Assembly: GCA_000433515.1 (NCBI GenBank) | Contig: FR891199.1 | Coordinates: 33,037-41,534, forward strand | Reading direction: 5' to 3' | Source: Candidatus Colimorpha enterica | Lineage (GTDB): Bacteria > Bacillota > Clostridia > Oscillospirales > CAG-272 | DNA: 8,498 nt | Part shown: piece after piece, positions 1 to 5,376 of the stretch | Layout of the letters: each line of letters starts with the position of its first letter | How positions within the stretch are numbered: position 1 is the stretch's first letter | Notes under the pieces: generated by a model | What the model saw: only the letters and a program-made list of their open reading frames with translations | Told to the model about the DNA's origin: nothing | Database searches by the model: none | Program-made: the position numbers and the translations under genes

Positions 1-505
1 TTATATGCTTGACCAGACGATCGCGCATGAGCTGATGCACGTCATGGACGACGCGCTGCAGAATGCCGAAAACAAGACCGGAGTCCCGTATTTCTCTCTC
101 TGGCCCGGTCTGCTTCCGAAAAATGTCAATTATTATTACTATTATGTTGACCAGAACGGCTTTGAACCGTCCGATACCTCATACACCGTTACGGGAGAAG
201 CCAACGAGGACAATATATACTTCATAGATGCATACTCCAAAACCTTCCCGACCGAGGACAGGGCGCGCATTTTTGAATACCTCTTCAAAACCGAAAACGG
301 CACTCTTTCCCCGTCCATACGCGGCAGCCACCTGATCGAAAAGTGCCGTGCGCTCTGCATTATTCTGAGAAAGGTTTTCCCTTCGGTCGCGGCAGAGGAC
401 AGCGTTTTCTGGGAAAGCGGTCTCGGCAGCATTGACGAGGGTGAGCTTGATGTTTTCATCGCCCGCTTCCGCGAATACGAAAAGAACCTTGTCGGGGTGG
501 GCTGA
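1..505 (+). CDS. Zinc metallopeptidase, C-terminal part (5' truncated)
   Basis: The reading frame is open to the left window edge (codon TAT at 2-4 precedes the first Met), so this is the C-terminal part of a longer protein. Counting from the Met at 5-7, it shows HELMH at residues 8-12, the HExxH zinc site of gluzincin-type peptidases in which both His bind zinc and the Glu is catalytic. Further on, SKTFPTEDRARIFEYLF (about 78-94) resembles the segment that supplies the third ligand in secreted metallopeptidase-like proteins of Firmicutes, with Glu84 the likeliest ligand. The spacing of about 70 residues between the two motifs is long. A run of five Tyr lies at 43-47. Many relatives are lipoproteins or secreted, but the N-terminus is outside the window, so the signal peptide cannot be judged. 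The substrate is unknown. No convincing terminator follows. A catalytic zincin fold is likely; the exact family is not recognised. Confidence 0.7.
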   Translation, partial: YMLDQTIAHELMHVMDDALQNAENKTGVPYFSLWPGLLPKNVNYYYYYVDQNGFEPSDTSYTVTGEANEDNIYFIDAYSKTFPTEDRARIFEYLFKTENGTLSPSIRGSHLIEKCRALCIILRKVFPSVAAEDSVFWESGLGSIDEGELDVFIARFREYEKNLVGVG

Positions 506-567
506 AACAACAGACATTGTCTGTGAGGTATGTTCTGTTAACAAAATGTAAACAATCGTTTTACTGC

Positions 568-596
568 TTGCAAACCCCGAAAGTATATGGTATAAT
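568..596 (+). promoter_or_regulatory. Sigma-A promoter of rplS (extended -10)
   Basis: A -35 TTGCAA (568-573) is separated by 17 bp from a perfect -10 TATAAT (591-596). TG at 588-589 forms an extended -10. Transcription should start near 603, giving a leader of about 65 nt before rplS. Confidence 0.85.
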
Positions 597-602
597 ACTA
601 AA

Positions 603-667
603 GTTAAAATATATGGGCGGTCCTCTGCTATGCTCTGCACGAACGTCCGATTTCAGGAGGAGCCATC
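603..667 (+). promoter_or_regulatory. Candidate L19 leader in the rplS 5'UTR
   Basis: The short leader between the promoter and rplS has two mutually competing pairings visible by eye. One is a hairpin GGGCG (615-619) with CGTCC (644-648, one G-U pair). The other pairs ATGG (613-616) with CCAT (663-666) and TCCTC (621-625) with GAGGA (657-661), which would bury most of the ribosome binding site AGGAGG (655-660). Autogenous leader RNAs upstream of L19 genes are known in Firmicutes (an L19 leader family exists in Rfam); assigning this leader to that family is from position and architecture only, not a covariance match. Confidence 0.5.
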
Positions 668-1009
668 ATGGATATTATCAAGGCTTTTACAAGTGAGCAG
701 CTCAAGAAGGACGTTCCCGTTTTCAACATAGGCAACGACGTCAAGGTCTACTGCCGCATCGTCGAGGGCGAGCGTACCCGTACCCAGATCTTCGAGGGAA
801 CCGTTATCGCAAAGAACGGCGGCGGAATCTCCGAGACATTCACCGTAAGACGTATTTCCTACGGTGTCGGAGTTGAAAAGACCTTCCCGCTTCATTCTCC
901 GAACGTCGAAAAGGTCGTTGTGACAAGAGTCGGCAAGGTAAGACGCGCCAAGCTGTACTACCTCCGCGACAGAGTAGGAAAGAGCTCCAAGGTCAAGGAG
1001 ATCGTCTGA
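668..1009 (+). CDS. rplS: 50S ribosomal protein L19
   Basis: The product is the bL19 protein of the large ribosomal subunit, which sits at the 30S-50S interface. The 113-residue length is normal for the family. Diagnostic stretches are the N-terminal DIIKAFTSEQLKKDVP, the core GERTRTQIFEGTVIAK (about residues 34-49), SETFTVRRISYGVGVEKTFPLHSP (about 55-78) and the basic C-terminal part VRRAKLYYLRDRVGKSSK. The ATG at 668 follows a strong AGGAGG (655-660) with 7 nt spacing, so the start is secure. It is often the last gene of an rpsP-rimM-trmD-rplS operon, but here the upstream gene is a metallopeptidase and rplS has its own promoter and terminator, so it is a single-gene unit. Expression is probably also tuned by the leader RNA. 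Confidence 0.98.
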   Translation: MDIIKAFTSEQLKKDVPVFNIGNDVKVYCRIVEGERTRTQIFEGTVIAKNGGGISETFTVRRISYGVGVEKTFPLHSPNVEKVVVTRVGKVRRAKLYYLRDRVGKSSKVKEIV

Positions 1010-1025
1010 TTCAGATTCAGAACCG

Positions 1026-1062
1026 AAAAACCGCTTCCGGATTCATGACGGAAGCGGTTTTT
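1026..1062. terminator. Bidirectional Rho-independent terminator, rplS / bioY
   Basis: A 14-bp perfect stem pairs AAAAACCGCTTCCG (1026-1039) with CGGAAGCGGTTTTT (1049-1062) around a 9-nt loop. The T run continues as TTTTTGTTTT on the plus strand. On the minus strand the A run becomes TTTTT after the stem. It therefore ends both rplS and the convergent bioY, which lie on either side. Confidence 0.93.
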
Positions 1063-1074
1063 GTTTTCGGTCGG

Positions 1075-1623
1075 TCAGATTTTCACTGCCTTTCCTGCCC
1101 TGTCGGAGATGAAAGCGGCAAGAATACAGGAGACAACGTCACCCGGGAGGGTTATAAGAAAGCACCATTTCATAAGAAATGCGAACGACAGGCTCTTTCC
1201 GAGATAAAAATAACTTATAGCCCAGTAATATATCACCCCGATGAAGTAAATTATCGCGATCCCGGCCATCCCGGCGGCAAGACAGCGCAGATAGCTTCTT
1301 TTCCCCGAAAAAGCAATATATCCCGTGACAAACGCGGCTATCGCAAAACCGATTATATATCCGAACTTCGGGTTGAGGAAGTACCATATCCCTCCGCCGT
1401 CGGTAAAGACCGGTATCCCGACAAGCCCGGCGGCGATATAGACAAGCACGCTTATGCTTCCGAATTTTCGTCCGAGCATCATTCCGGCAAGTATCACGAA
1501 GAATACCTGCATGGTGAACGGCACGGCTCCGATATGGAATTTAATATACGCTCCGACGGTTATCAGCGCGGCAAACATCCCGCAAAGGACTGTTCCGAGC
1601 GTTTTTTTCTTTATTTCAGTCAT
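1075..1623 (-). CDS. bioY: Biotin transporter BioY (ECF S component)
   Basis: An integral membrane substrate-binding (S) component that captures biotin; in Firmicutes it usually works with the shared EcfA/EcfA'/EcfT energising module, which is not encoded here. From the chosen ATG the protein has 182 residues, normal for BioY, with about six hydrophobic segments. Family signatures are VPFTMQ (34-39), a glycine-rich stretch before FGYIIGF (87-93), and PGDVV (160-164), whose Asp is conserved near the last helix. A longer reading with TTG at 1639-1641 or ATG at 1633-1635 exists. I chose ATG 1621-1623 because GGGAG lies 5 nt upstream and because the longer starts fall in or against the BirA-like operator at 1636-1665. 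That operator suggests repression when biotin is plentiful. It is convergent with rplS and shares its terminator. Confidence 0.93.
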   Translation of the reverse strand: MTEIKKKTLGTVLCGMFAALITVGAYIKFHIGAVPFTMQVFFVILAGMMLGRKFGSISVLVYIAAGLVGIPVFTDGGGIWYFLNPKFGYIIGFAIAAFVTGYIAFSGKRSYLRCLAAGMAGIAIIYFIGVIYYWAISYFYLGKSLSFAFLMKWCFLITLPGDVVSCILAAFISDRAGKAVKI

Positions 1624-1635
1624 TTCAGCTCCCAT

Positions 1636-1665
1636 TGTCAACCTTAATGTTTCTTTCGGTTGACA
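1636..1665. promoter_or_regulatory. BirA-type biotin operator upstream of bioY
   Basis: A perfect inverted repeat TGTCAACC-N14-GGTTGACA lies at 1636-1643 and 1658-1665, immediately upstream of the bioY ribosome binding site. This matches the known architecture of BirA operators in Firmicutes (half-sites of the TGTAAACC / GGTTTACA type separated by about 14-16 bp). BirA bound to biotinyl-AMP would block bioY transcription. I could not place a convincing -10/-35 pair for bioY, so the operator-promoter geometry is unresolved. Confidence 0.85.
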
Positions 1666-1679
1666 TACATTTTCCGAAA

Positions 1680-1708
1680 ACAGGGCTCACCGTTAAAATG
1701 AACCCTGT
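1680..1708 (-). terminator. Probable terminator of the phosphoribosyltransferase gene
   Basis: On the minus strand, ACAGGG and CCCTGT (1703-1708 and 1680-1685) form a 6-bp stem. A mismatch and three more pairs (1687-1689 with 1699-1701) close a 9-nt loop. The minus-strand transcript continues into TTTTCGG, a short U tract. It sits just after the phosphoribosyltransferase stop codon and before the bioY operator. It is weaker than the other terminators here. Confidence 0.55.
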
Positions 1709-1725
1709 CCGATTACAGGTTAAAT

Positions 1726-2283
1726 TTACGCCTTTACGGTTCCGTCGGCATTGAATACCGGCAGCTTTTCAAGGTAAACGACGTCAGGGCGGTTCTGTGC
1801 ATCACCCTCGGCAAGGATGCACATCTTTCCCGCAATGATTCCTCCCGCCTCAAGGACAAGCTTCTCCACCGCCTTTATCGACTCTCCCGTGGATATTACG
1901 TCATCAACCAGAAGAATTCTCTTCCCCTTCATTCTCACGGCATCCGCCCCGTCGAGATAGAGATGCTGTTCGGCATCTGTGGTTATAGAGCGGACAGAAA
2001 CATCGAACACGCTTGTCATATACAGCTTCGGATGCTTTCTTGCGACAAAATAGTAATCGTCACCTCTCTGACGTGCCATTTCGTGGGCAAGCGGTATGCC
2101 CTTTGCCTCGGCAGTGATGAGATAATCGTACTCCGGAGCAATCTTAAGAAGCTCTGCGGCGCAGGCAACAGTAAGGGGCGCATCGCCGAAAATAACGAAC
2201 GCACCGATATAGAGATCGTCGTTCACCCTGCAGATCGGAAGGTGTCTCTCAAGACCCGCAATGGTCATTTTATGTGTAAGCAT
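1726..2283 (-). CDS. Phosphoribosyltransferase, adenine PRT-like
   Basis: A type I phosphoribosyltransferase, transferring a base to PRPP in nucleotide salvage (cytoplasmic). From the chosen start it has 185 residues. The PRPP-binding signature VDDVISTGES is at 126-135. TAEAKGIPLA (57-66) and VARK (80-83) match the APRT/xanthine-PRT side of the family more than HPRT or OPRT, so a purine base is the likeliest substrate. Related clostridial proteins form an APRT-like subgroup whose exact substrate I do not know. The frame is open further up to an ATG at 2314-2316, but a near-consensus promoter predicts transcription starting near 2315, which excludes it. The AAAGGA at 2295-2300 is only 2 nt from the ATG at 2290-2292 and 11 nt from the ATG at 2281-2283; I prefer the latter with moderate certainty. 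It is a single-gene unit. Confidence 0.85.
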   Translation of the reverse strand: MLTHKMTIAGLERHLPICRVNDDLYIGAFVIFGDAPLTVACAAELLKIAPEYDYLITAEAKGIPLAHEMARQRGDDYYFVARKHPKLYMTSVFDVSVRSITTDAEQHLYLDGADAVRMKGKRILLVDDVISTGESIKAVEKLVLEAGGIIAGKMCILAEGDAQNRPDVVYLEKLPVFNADGTVKA

Positions 2284-2321
2284 AACAGTCATTATCCTTT
2301 CAGACAGCAAATACATATATA

Positions 2322-2349
2322 ATTATACTCATATTGTTCCGATTGTCAA
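2322..2349 (-). promoter_or_regulatory. Sigma-A promoter of the phosphoribosyltransferase gene
   Basis: Read on the minus strand, a perfect -35 TTGACA (2344-2349) is followed by 16 bp and a perfect -10 TATAAT (2322-2327). The predicted start, near 2315, constrains the translation start of the downstream gene. Confidence 0.85.
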
Positions 2350-2360
2350 GCCCGGGCGGG

Positions 2361-2402
2361 AAAAAGGGGTGTTAAAAGCTCGGAAAGCGTTTATAACACC
2401 CC
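2361..2402 (-). terminator. Rho-independent terminator of the SPFH gene
   Basis: On the minus strand GGGGTGTTA (2394-2402) pairs with TAACACCCC (2366-2374). Additional weak pairing in the long loop is possible. The transcript then reads TTTTTCCC. It lies directly after the SPFH stop codon and before the next promoter. Confidence 0.85.
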
Positions 2403-2410
2403 GTATTTCA

Positions 2411-3340
2411 TTATTTGTCAGTGCTGCTTATAAGGCTGTCACTGTTGATTATCGGCAGGACCTTATCACCGCCGACAATCGAGGGGAGCCTGCCGTCCCA
2501 GCGCTGGGTGTAATAGTACTCTATGAGTTCCTTAGTCAGTGTTTCACTGAGCTTTTTGTTCATTTCGGCTTCCTTTTCGCCGGCATATTTTGCTGCGTCA
2601 GCCTGAATCTTGGCAACGGCAGCGTCGGCATCAGCCTGGATCTGCTGTTTCTTTGCCTGAGCCTCGGCTTCAAGCAGCATCTGAGCCTGCTCTATCTGAG
2701 CCTTCAGCTTCATCTGCTCCGCAACCTGCTTTTCCTCGACCGCCTGTGTGAAGGCATCGGAAAAGTCCATATCCTCAATTGCGGTATTGAGGACGATTAT
2801 GTTGTAGGCACTCATTTCCCGGACGAGCTTTTCGGTTATCTTAGATGACAGCTCCTCACGAGCCGAAACAAGACTCTCGGCGTTATAATCGGCAATGACC
2901 GACTTGACGCATTCCATGAGGCGCGGTTCCATGACCGTACCGTAATAGCCCGTGCCGATGGTCTTATAGATCGTCTGGGCATTTGTCTTTTCGATCTGAT
3001 AGTTGATGGTGTAGATGATCTTTACTTCCTGAATGTCGCTTGTATAGCATACCGTCTCGACGGTTGCTTTCTGGGCGCGGTTATCCATAACAATAACCTT
3101 CATGAAGGGGTTCTTGGCATGAAGCCCCGCCTCAAGCGTTCCGTCCTGAACCTCGCCGAAAAGCGTCATGATGCCCGTGTGACCGGTCGGCACGGTTGCA
3201 AATACCGACGGGATGACAAGCAGGAGCGCAAAGAAAGCAAGAAGCTGCTTTTTGTTGAATCTCCATGCTCCTTTTTTCTGAAAACCGAGCAGGATGAAGG
3301 CAATAAGCCCGACGAAAAGAGAGAGAATGATCCATTCCAT
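2411..3340 (-). CDS. SPFH/Band 7 (prohibitin-like) membrane protein
   Basis: A 309-residue membrane-anchored SPFH protein. Two hydrophobic segments (about 3-20 and 32-50) are separated by a short basic loop. The SPFH/Band 7 domain follows (about 51-205), starting with VPTGHTGIMTLFG. A long Ala/Glu/Gln/Lys-rich coiled coil spans about 203-270 (for example AEAQAKKQQIQADADAAVAKIQ). The tail YYYTQRWDGRLPSIVGGDKVLP (about 275-296) is typical of prohibitin-family proteins. Such proteins form large ring or cage oligomers at membranes and often chaperone or restrain membrane proteases such as FtsH; no partner is encoded alongside, so the client is unknown. No NfeD gene is adjacent, which argues against the flotillin/NfeD pairing. 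The start ATG has AAAGGA 10 nt upstream. The gene is transcribed from its own consensus promoter, which carries a palindrome in its spacer. Confidence 0.9.
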   Translation of the reverse strand: MEWIILSLFVGLIAFILLGFQKKGAWRFNKKQLLAFFALLLVIPSVFATVPTGHTGIMTLFGEVQDGTLEAGLHAKNPFMKVIVMDNRAQKATVETVCYTSDIQEVKIIYTINYQIEKTNAQTIYKTIGTGYYGTVMEPRLMECVKSVIADYNAESLVSAREELSSKITEKLVREMSAYNIIVLNTAIEDMDFSDAFTQAVEEKQVAEQMKLKAQIEQAQMLLEAEAQAKKQQIQADADAAVAKIQADAAKYAGEKEAEMNKKLSETLTKELIEYYYTQRWDGRLPSIVGGDKVLPIINSDSLISSTDK

Positions 3341-3385
3341 TTTTGATATTTCCTTTCAATCCGCAGTTCCGCGGTGTTTATATAT

Positions 3386-3414
3386 ATTATATCACATGGT
3401 CATGTGATTGTCAA
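3386..3414 (-). promoter_or_regulatory. Consensus sigma-A promoter of the SPFH gene
   Basis: On the minus strand, perfect -35 TTGACA (3409-3414) and perfect -10 TATAAT (3386-3391) are separated by exactly 17 bp. The promoter is as close to consensus as possible, which usually implies that expression is restrained by a repressor; a palindrome fills the spacer. The leader of about 40 nt also has a small CCGC/GCGG hairpin (3361-3374). Confidence 0.9.
3391..3408. promoter_or_regulatory. Palindromic operator candidate in the SPFH promoter spacer
   Basis: ATCACATG-GT-CATGTGAT is an 18-bp inverted repeat with perfect 8-bp arms and a 2-bp centre. It occupies the entire spacer between -35 and -10 and touches the first -10 base. 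A dimeric repressor bound here would exclude RNA polymerase. I do not recognise the regulator; it is not the CRP/FNR arrangement, whose half-sites run the opposite way. Confidence 0.65.
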
Positions 3415-3439
3415 TGGGGTTCTTATGATTTTATTGCTT

Positions 3440-4312
3440 TTACAGCTCCTCCGCACCGTGCATCTTGTACCCTTCTCCGTATATTTCGGAGGCGGAGGAG
3501 ACGATCATGAACGCTGTCGGGTCTATGCTGTTTACCATATCCTTCACGCGCGGATAGTTGTGCTTTTTCACCGCACAAAGGATAATCTTTTTGTCATGCC
3601 CGGTATATCCGCCGTAGCCGTTTGCGTATGTGACGCCGCAGTCTATCTCGCGGAGCAGCCCTTCGGCGATTTTTTCCGGAACTGAGCTGATTATGACAAG
3701 AAATTTTGCCTCATCGGTGCCGTACAGAAGCATATCGAGAACTTTTGTTGTCACAAAAAGGGCAACGGCAGCATAAAGCGCGCTGTCGATCTTCCGCGAG
3801 AACACCGCAGACGCGGCGATTATCACCGAATCGACCGCAAGAAAGATCTTCCCCGTCGGGACATCGCGCCGCTTTTTTCTTATCAGTCTGGCAACTATGT
3901 CGGTACCGCCGGTTGAGCCGCCGTGTCTGAAGACAAAAGCCATTCCGACAGCAGTAAGCACTCCTCCCGCCACGGAACAGAGAAACGGATCGGTCGTCAG
4001 CACCGGAATCTTTGAGTAAAGAAAAGAAACAAAATCGGTCATCAGCGACAGAACCACCGTGGCGTATACCGATCTTACGGCAAACTCTCTGCTCACGCCT
4101 ATCATGCCGAGAATAAGGAGCGGTATATTGATCAGCAATATCGCGGTACCGGTAGGAAATCCCGTCATGACATTGAGAATTATGGCAATTCCGCTTGCAC
4201 CTCCCGGCGCGATCCCCGAAGGCTCAAGAAAAACGGCGATCGCCACCGAAAATACCGCACATCCGACAGCCATCATAAGCCAGTCGTAAATTATTCCGAA
4301 AAATTTCTTCAT
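3440..4312 (-). CDS. YitT family membrane protein (DUF161 + DUF2179)
   Basis: A 290-residue multipass membrane protein of the YitT/YqfU family, which is widespread in Firmicutes and of unknown biochemical function. The N-terminal membrane part has about five or six hydrophobic segments. It carries the family motifs FLEPSGIAPGGASGIA (about 28-43) and FRHGGSTGGTDIVARL (about 128-143). The C-terminal DUF2179 domain (about 203-281) includes GVTYANGYGGYTG and ends before a short tail. Length and domain order are standard. The ATG at 4312 follows AGGAGG with 6-7 nt spacing. It is divergent from nrdG, with its own promoter in the shared intergenic region. No clear terminator lies between it and the SPFH promoter about 30 bp downstream, so some readthrough into the SPFH gene is possible. 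Confidence 0.93.
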   Translation of the reverse strand: MKKFFGIIYDWLMMAVGCAVFSVAIAVFLEPSGIAPGGASGIAIILNVMTGFPTGTAILLINIPLLILGMIGVSREFAVRSVYATVVLSLMTDFVSFLYSKIPVLTTDPFLCSVAGGVLTAVGMAFVFRHGGSTGGTDIVARLIRKKRRDVPTGKIFLAVDSVIIAASAVFSRKIDSALYAAVALFVTTKVLDMLLYGTDEAKFLVIISSVPEKIAEGLLREIDCGVTYANGYGGYTGHDKKIILCAVKKHNYPRVKDMVNSIDPTAFMIVSSASEIYGEGYKMHGAEEL

Positions 4313-4341
4313 GAAGCTCCTCCTGAAATTATCTCGGTACT

Positions 4342-4370
4342 ATTATATACCGACAAGCAAAAAAAATCAA
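4342..4370 (-). promoter_or_regulatory. Sigma-A promoter of the yitT-family gene
   Basis: On the minus strand, -35 TTGATT (4365-4370, 4 of 6 consensus bases) and a perfect -10 TATAAT (4342-4347) are separated by 17 bp. The -10 lies at the centre of a small dyad (TCGGTA-N8-TACCGA, 4334-4353). Confidence 0.7.
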
Positions 4371-4389
4371 CAGCCTGTCACCCGGCATA

Positions 4390-4435
4390 ACAGAATATTT
4401 TGACGAAAACATTGAAATTACACAATATATTGTGT
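4390..4435. promoter_or_regulatory. Tandem NrdR boxes upstream of nrdG
   Basis: ACACAATATATTGTGT at 4420-4435 is a perfect 16-bp palindrome that matches the NrdR box consensus (ACACwATATATwGTGT). A weaker copy ACAGAATATTTTGACG (4390-4405, 11 of 16 identical) lies 30 bp upstream. Paired boxes about three helical turns apart are the normal arrangement for NrdR, the (d)ATP-sensing repressor of ribonucleotide reductase genes. The strong box sits just upstream of the nrdG -35. Confidence 0.88.
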
Positions 4436-4440
4436 TTCTA

Positions 4441-4469
4441 TTGACACGCGGCGGATTTTGTAGTACCAT
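4441..4469 (+). promoter_or_regulatory. Probable sigma-A promoter of nrdG
   Basis: Perfect -35 TTGACA (4441-4446), 17-bp spacer, and -10 TACCAT (4464-4469, 4 of 6). The start would be near 4476, giving a leader of about 45 nt. A short GC stem followed by T5 (4477-4499) lies in that leader. Confidence 0.65.
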
Positions 4470-4520
4470 ATATACGGTCGCCGCAGCTGCGACATTTTTC
4501 ATGCTTTCGGGAGGTACGGA

Positions 4521-5213
4521 ATGATAATCCACGGTTTTCAGAAGCTCACCCTTCTCGATTTTCCGACAAAAACAGCCTGTACGGTCTTTACCGGAGGCTG
4601 TAACCTGCGTTGTCCCTTCTGCCATAACGCGGGACTTGTCCTCTCTCCGGGAAAGTACCCGACGGTGTCGGAGGACGAGGTTTTTGCCCTTCTTGAAAAG
4701 CGGAAGAACACTATTGACGGTGTCTGCATCACCGGCGGCGAGCCTATGCTCATGAAGGATCTGCCGGAATTCGCCGCAAAGCTCAAGGAGCGCGGCGTCG
4801 CGGTCAAGATCGACACAAACGGCACCTTCCCGCGCGAGCTGAAATACATCGTGAGAAACGGGCTTGCCGATTATATCGCGATGGACATCAAAAACTGCTT
4901 TGAGAAGTACCCTGAAACCGTCGGCAGACCGGATTTCGATACCGCGCCCGTCAGGGAAAGCATCGATTTCCTGAAATCCTGCGGCATCGGCCACGAGTTC
5001 AGGACTACTGTGTGCCGGAATTTCCACACGGAAGAGGATCTGATAAAGATCGCACACTGTCTCGGCGCCGGCGAGAATTATTTTCTTCAGAATTTCAAGG
5101 ACTCGGGAGAGCTTATCTCGGGCGGGATCTCCGGCTATACACCCTCTGAGATGGAAGCGCTTGTTTCGGCTGTCAAAAAAATAATCCCCGGTGCTTCTCT
5201 GCGCGGAGTGTGA
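4521..5213 (+). CDS. nrdG: Anaerobic ribonucleotide reductase activating protein (radical SAM)
   Basis: This is the activase that uses a [4Fe-4S] cluster and S-adenosylmethionine to abstract a hydrogen from the glycine of NrdD, creating the stable glycyl radical. It has 230 residues, the longer form of the family rather than the roughly 155-residue E. coli form. The radical SAM motif CNLRCPFC is at 27-34 (Cys27, Cys31, Cys34), the SAM-binding TGGEP at 71-75, and KIDTNGT near 96-102 also fits the fold. The N-terminal HGFQKLTLLDFP is typical. The ATG follows GGGAGG with about 6 nt spacing. It precedes nrdD by 163 bp, the reverse of the common nrdD-nrdG order, and no terminator separates them, so readthrough is possible even though nrdD has its own promoter. 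Regulation is by NrdR boxes upstream. Confidence 0.95.
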   Translation: MIIHGFQKLTLLDFPTKTACTVFTGGCNLRCPFCHNAGLVLSPGKYPTVSEDEVFALLEKRKNTIDGVCITGGEPMLMKDLPEFAAKLKERGVAVKIDTNGTFPRELKYIVRNGLADYIAMDIKNCFEKYPETVGRPDFDTAPVRESIDFLKSCGIGHEFRTTVCRNFHTEEDLIKIAHCLGAGENYFLQNFKDSGELISGGISGYTPSEMEALVSAVKKIIPGASLRGV

Positions 5214-5243
5214 CGCTGAGTTCTGCCGATCTGAAGCAAAAAA

Positions 5244-5290
5244 TATCATAATGTTGTGTCCGGCCTATTGACAAACACAATATCTTGTGG
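5244..5290. promoter_or_regulatory. Tandem NrdR boxes at the nrdD promoter
   Basis: ACACAATATCTTGTGG (5275-5290) matches the NrdR box at 14 of 16 positions and exactly fills the spacer between the nrdD -35 and -10. A degenerate partner TATCATAATGTTGTGT (5244-5259, 10 of 16, with the half-site TTGTGT intact) lies 31 bp upstream. NrdR bound here would directly block polymerase. Confidence 0.85.
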
Positions 5291-5296
5291 TATTAT
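5268..5296 (+). promoter_or_regulatory. Sigma-A promoter of nrdD
   Basis: Perfect -35 TTGACA (5268-5273), 17-bp spacer, and -10 TATTAT (5291-5296, 5 of 6). The start would be near 5303, giving a leader of about 74 nt. The spacer is the stronger NrdR box. Confidence 0.87.
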
Positions 5297-5376
5297 ATTA
5301 ACCGTCACCTGTATATCGGGCAGCATAAGCATTGCAGCAACAATAATTCACTGTTTACATAAAGGAGATAACGGAA

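Noticed and set aside
127..147. Run of Tyr codons (five in a row) in the metallopeptidase as a possible slippage or repeat site
   Set aside because: The codons TAT/TAC are mixed over a short stretch with no homopolymer or tandem-repeat structure beyond a few units. The frame continues normally through it.
1045..1647. Open reading frame of 200 codons on the plus strand, antisense to bioY
   Set aside because: The composition (many His, Lys, Tyr, Asp, no hydrophobic core) is that of an antisense shadow. It starts inside the terminator hairpin and has no ribosome binding site; bioY on the other strand is unmistakable.
1660..1688. TTGACA at 1660-1665 as a plus-strand -35 box
   Set aside because: No -10 lies 16-18 bp downstream (GGGCTC at the 17-bp position) and no plus-strand gene follows. 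The hexamer is part of the BirA-like operator arm.
2261..2848. Leu-rich 195-codon frame on the plus strand resembling a membrane protein
   Set aside because: The hydrophobicity comes from reading the antisense of the SPFH coiled coil. The frame also spans a terminator and a promoter of minus-strand genes.
4329..5249. Open reading frame of 306 codons on the minus strand, antisense to nrdG
   Set aside because: It covers nrdG and the divergent regulatory region, crossing both the NrdR boxes and the promoters. nrdG carries clear radical SAM motifs, so this is a shadow.
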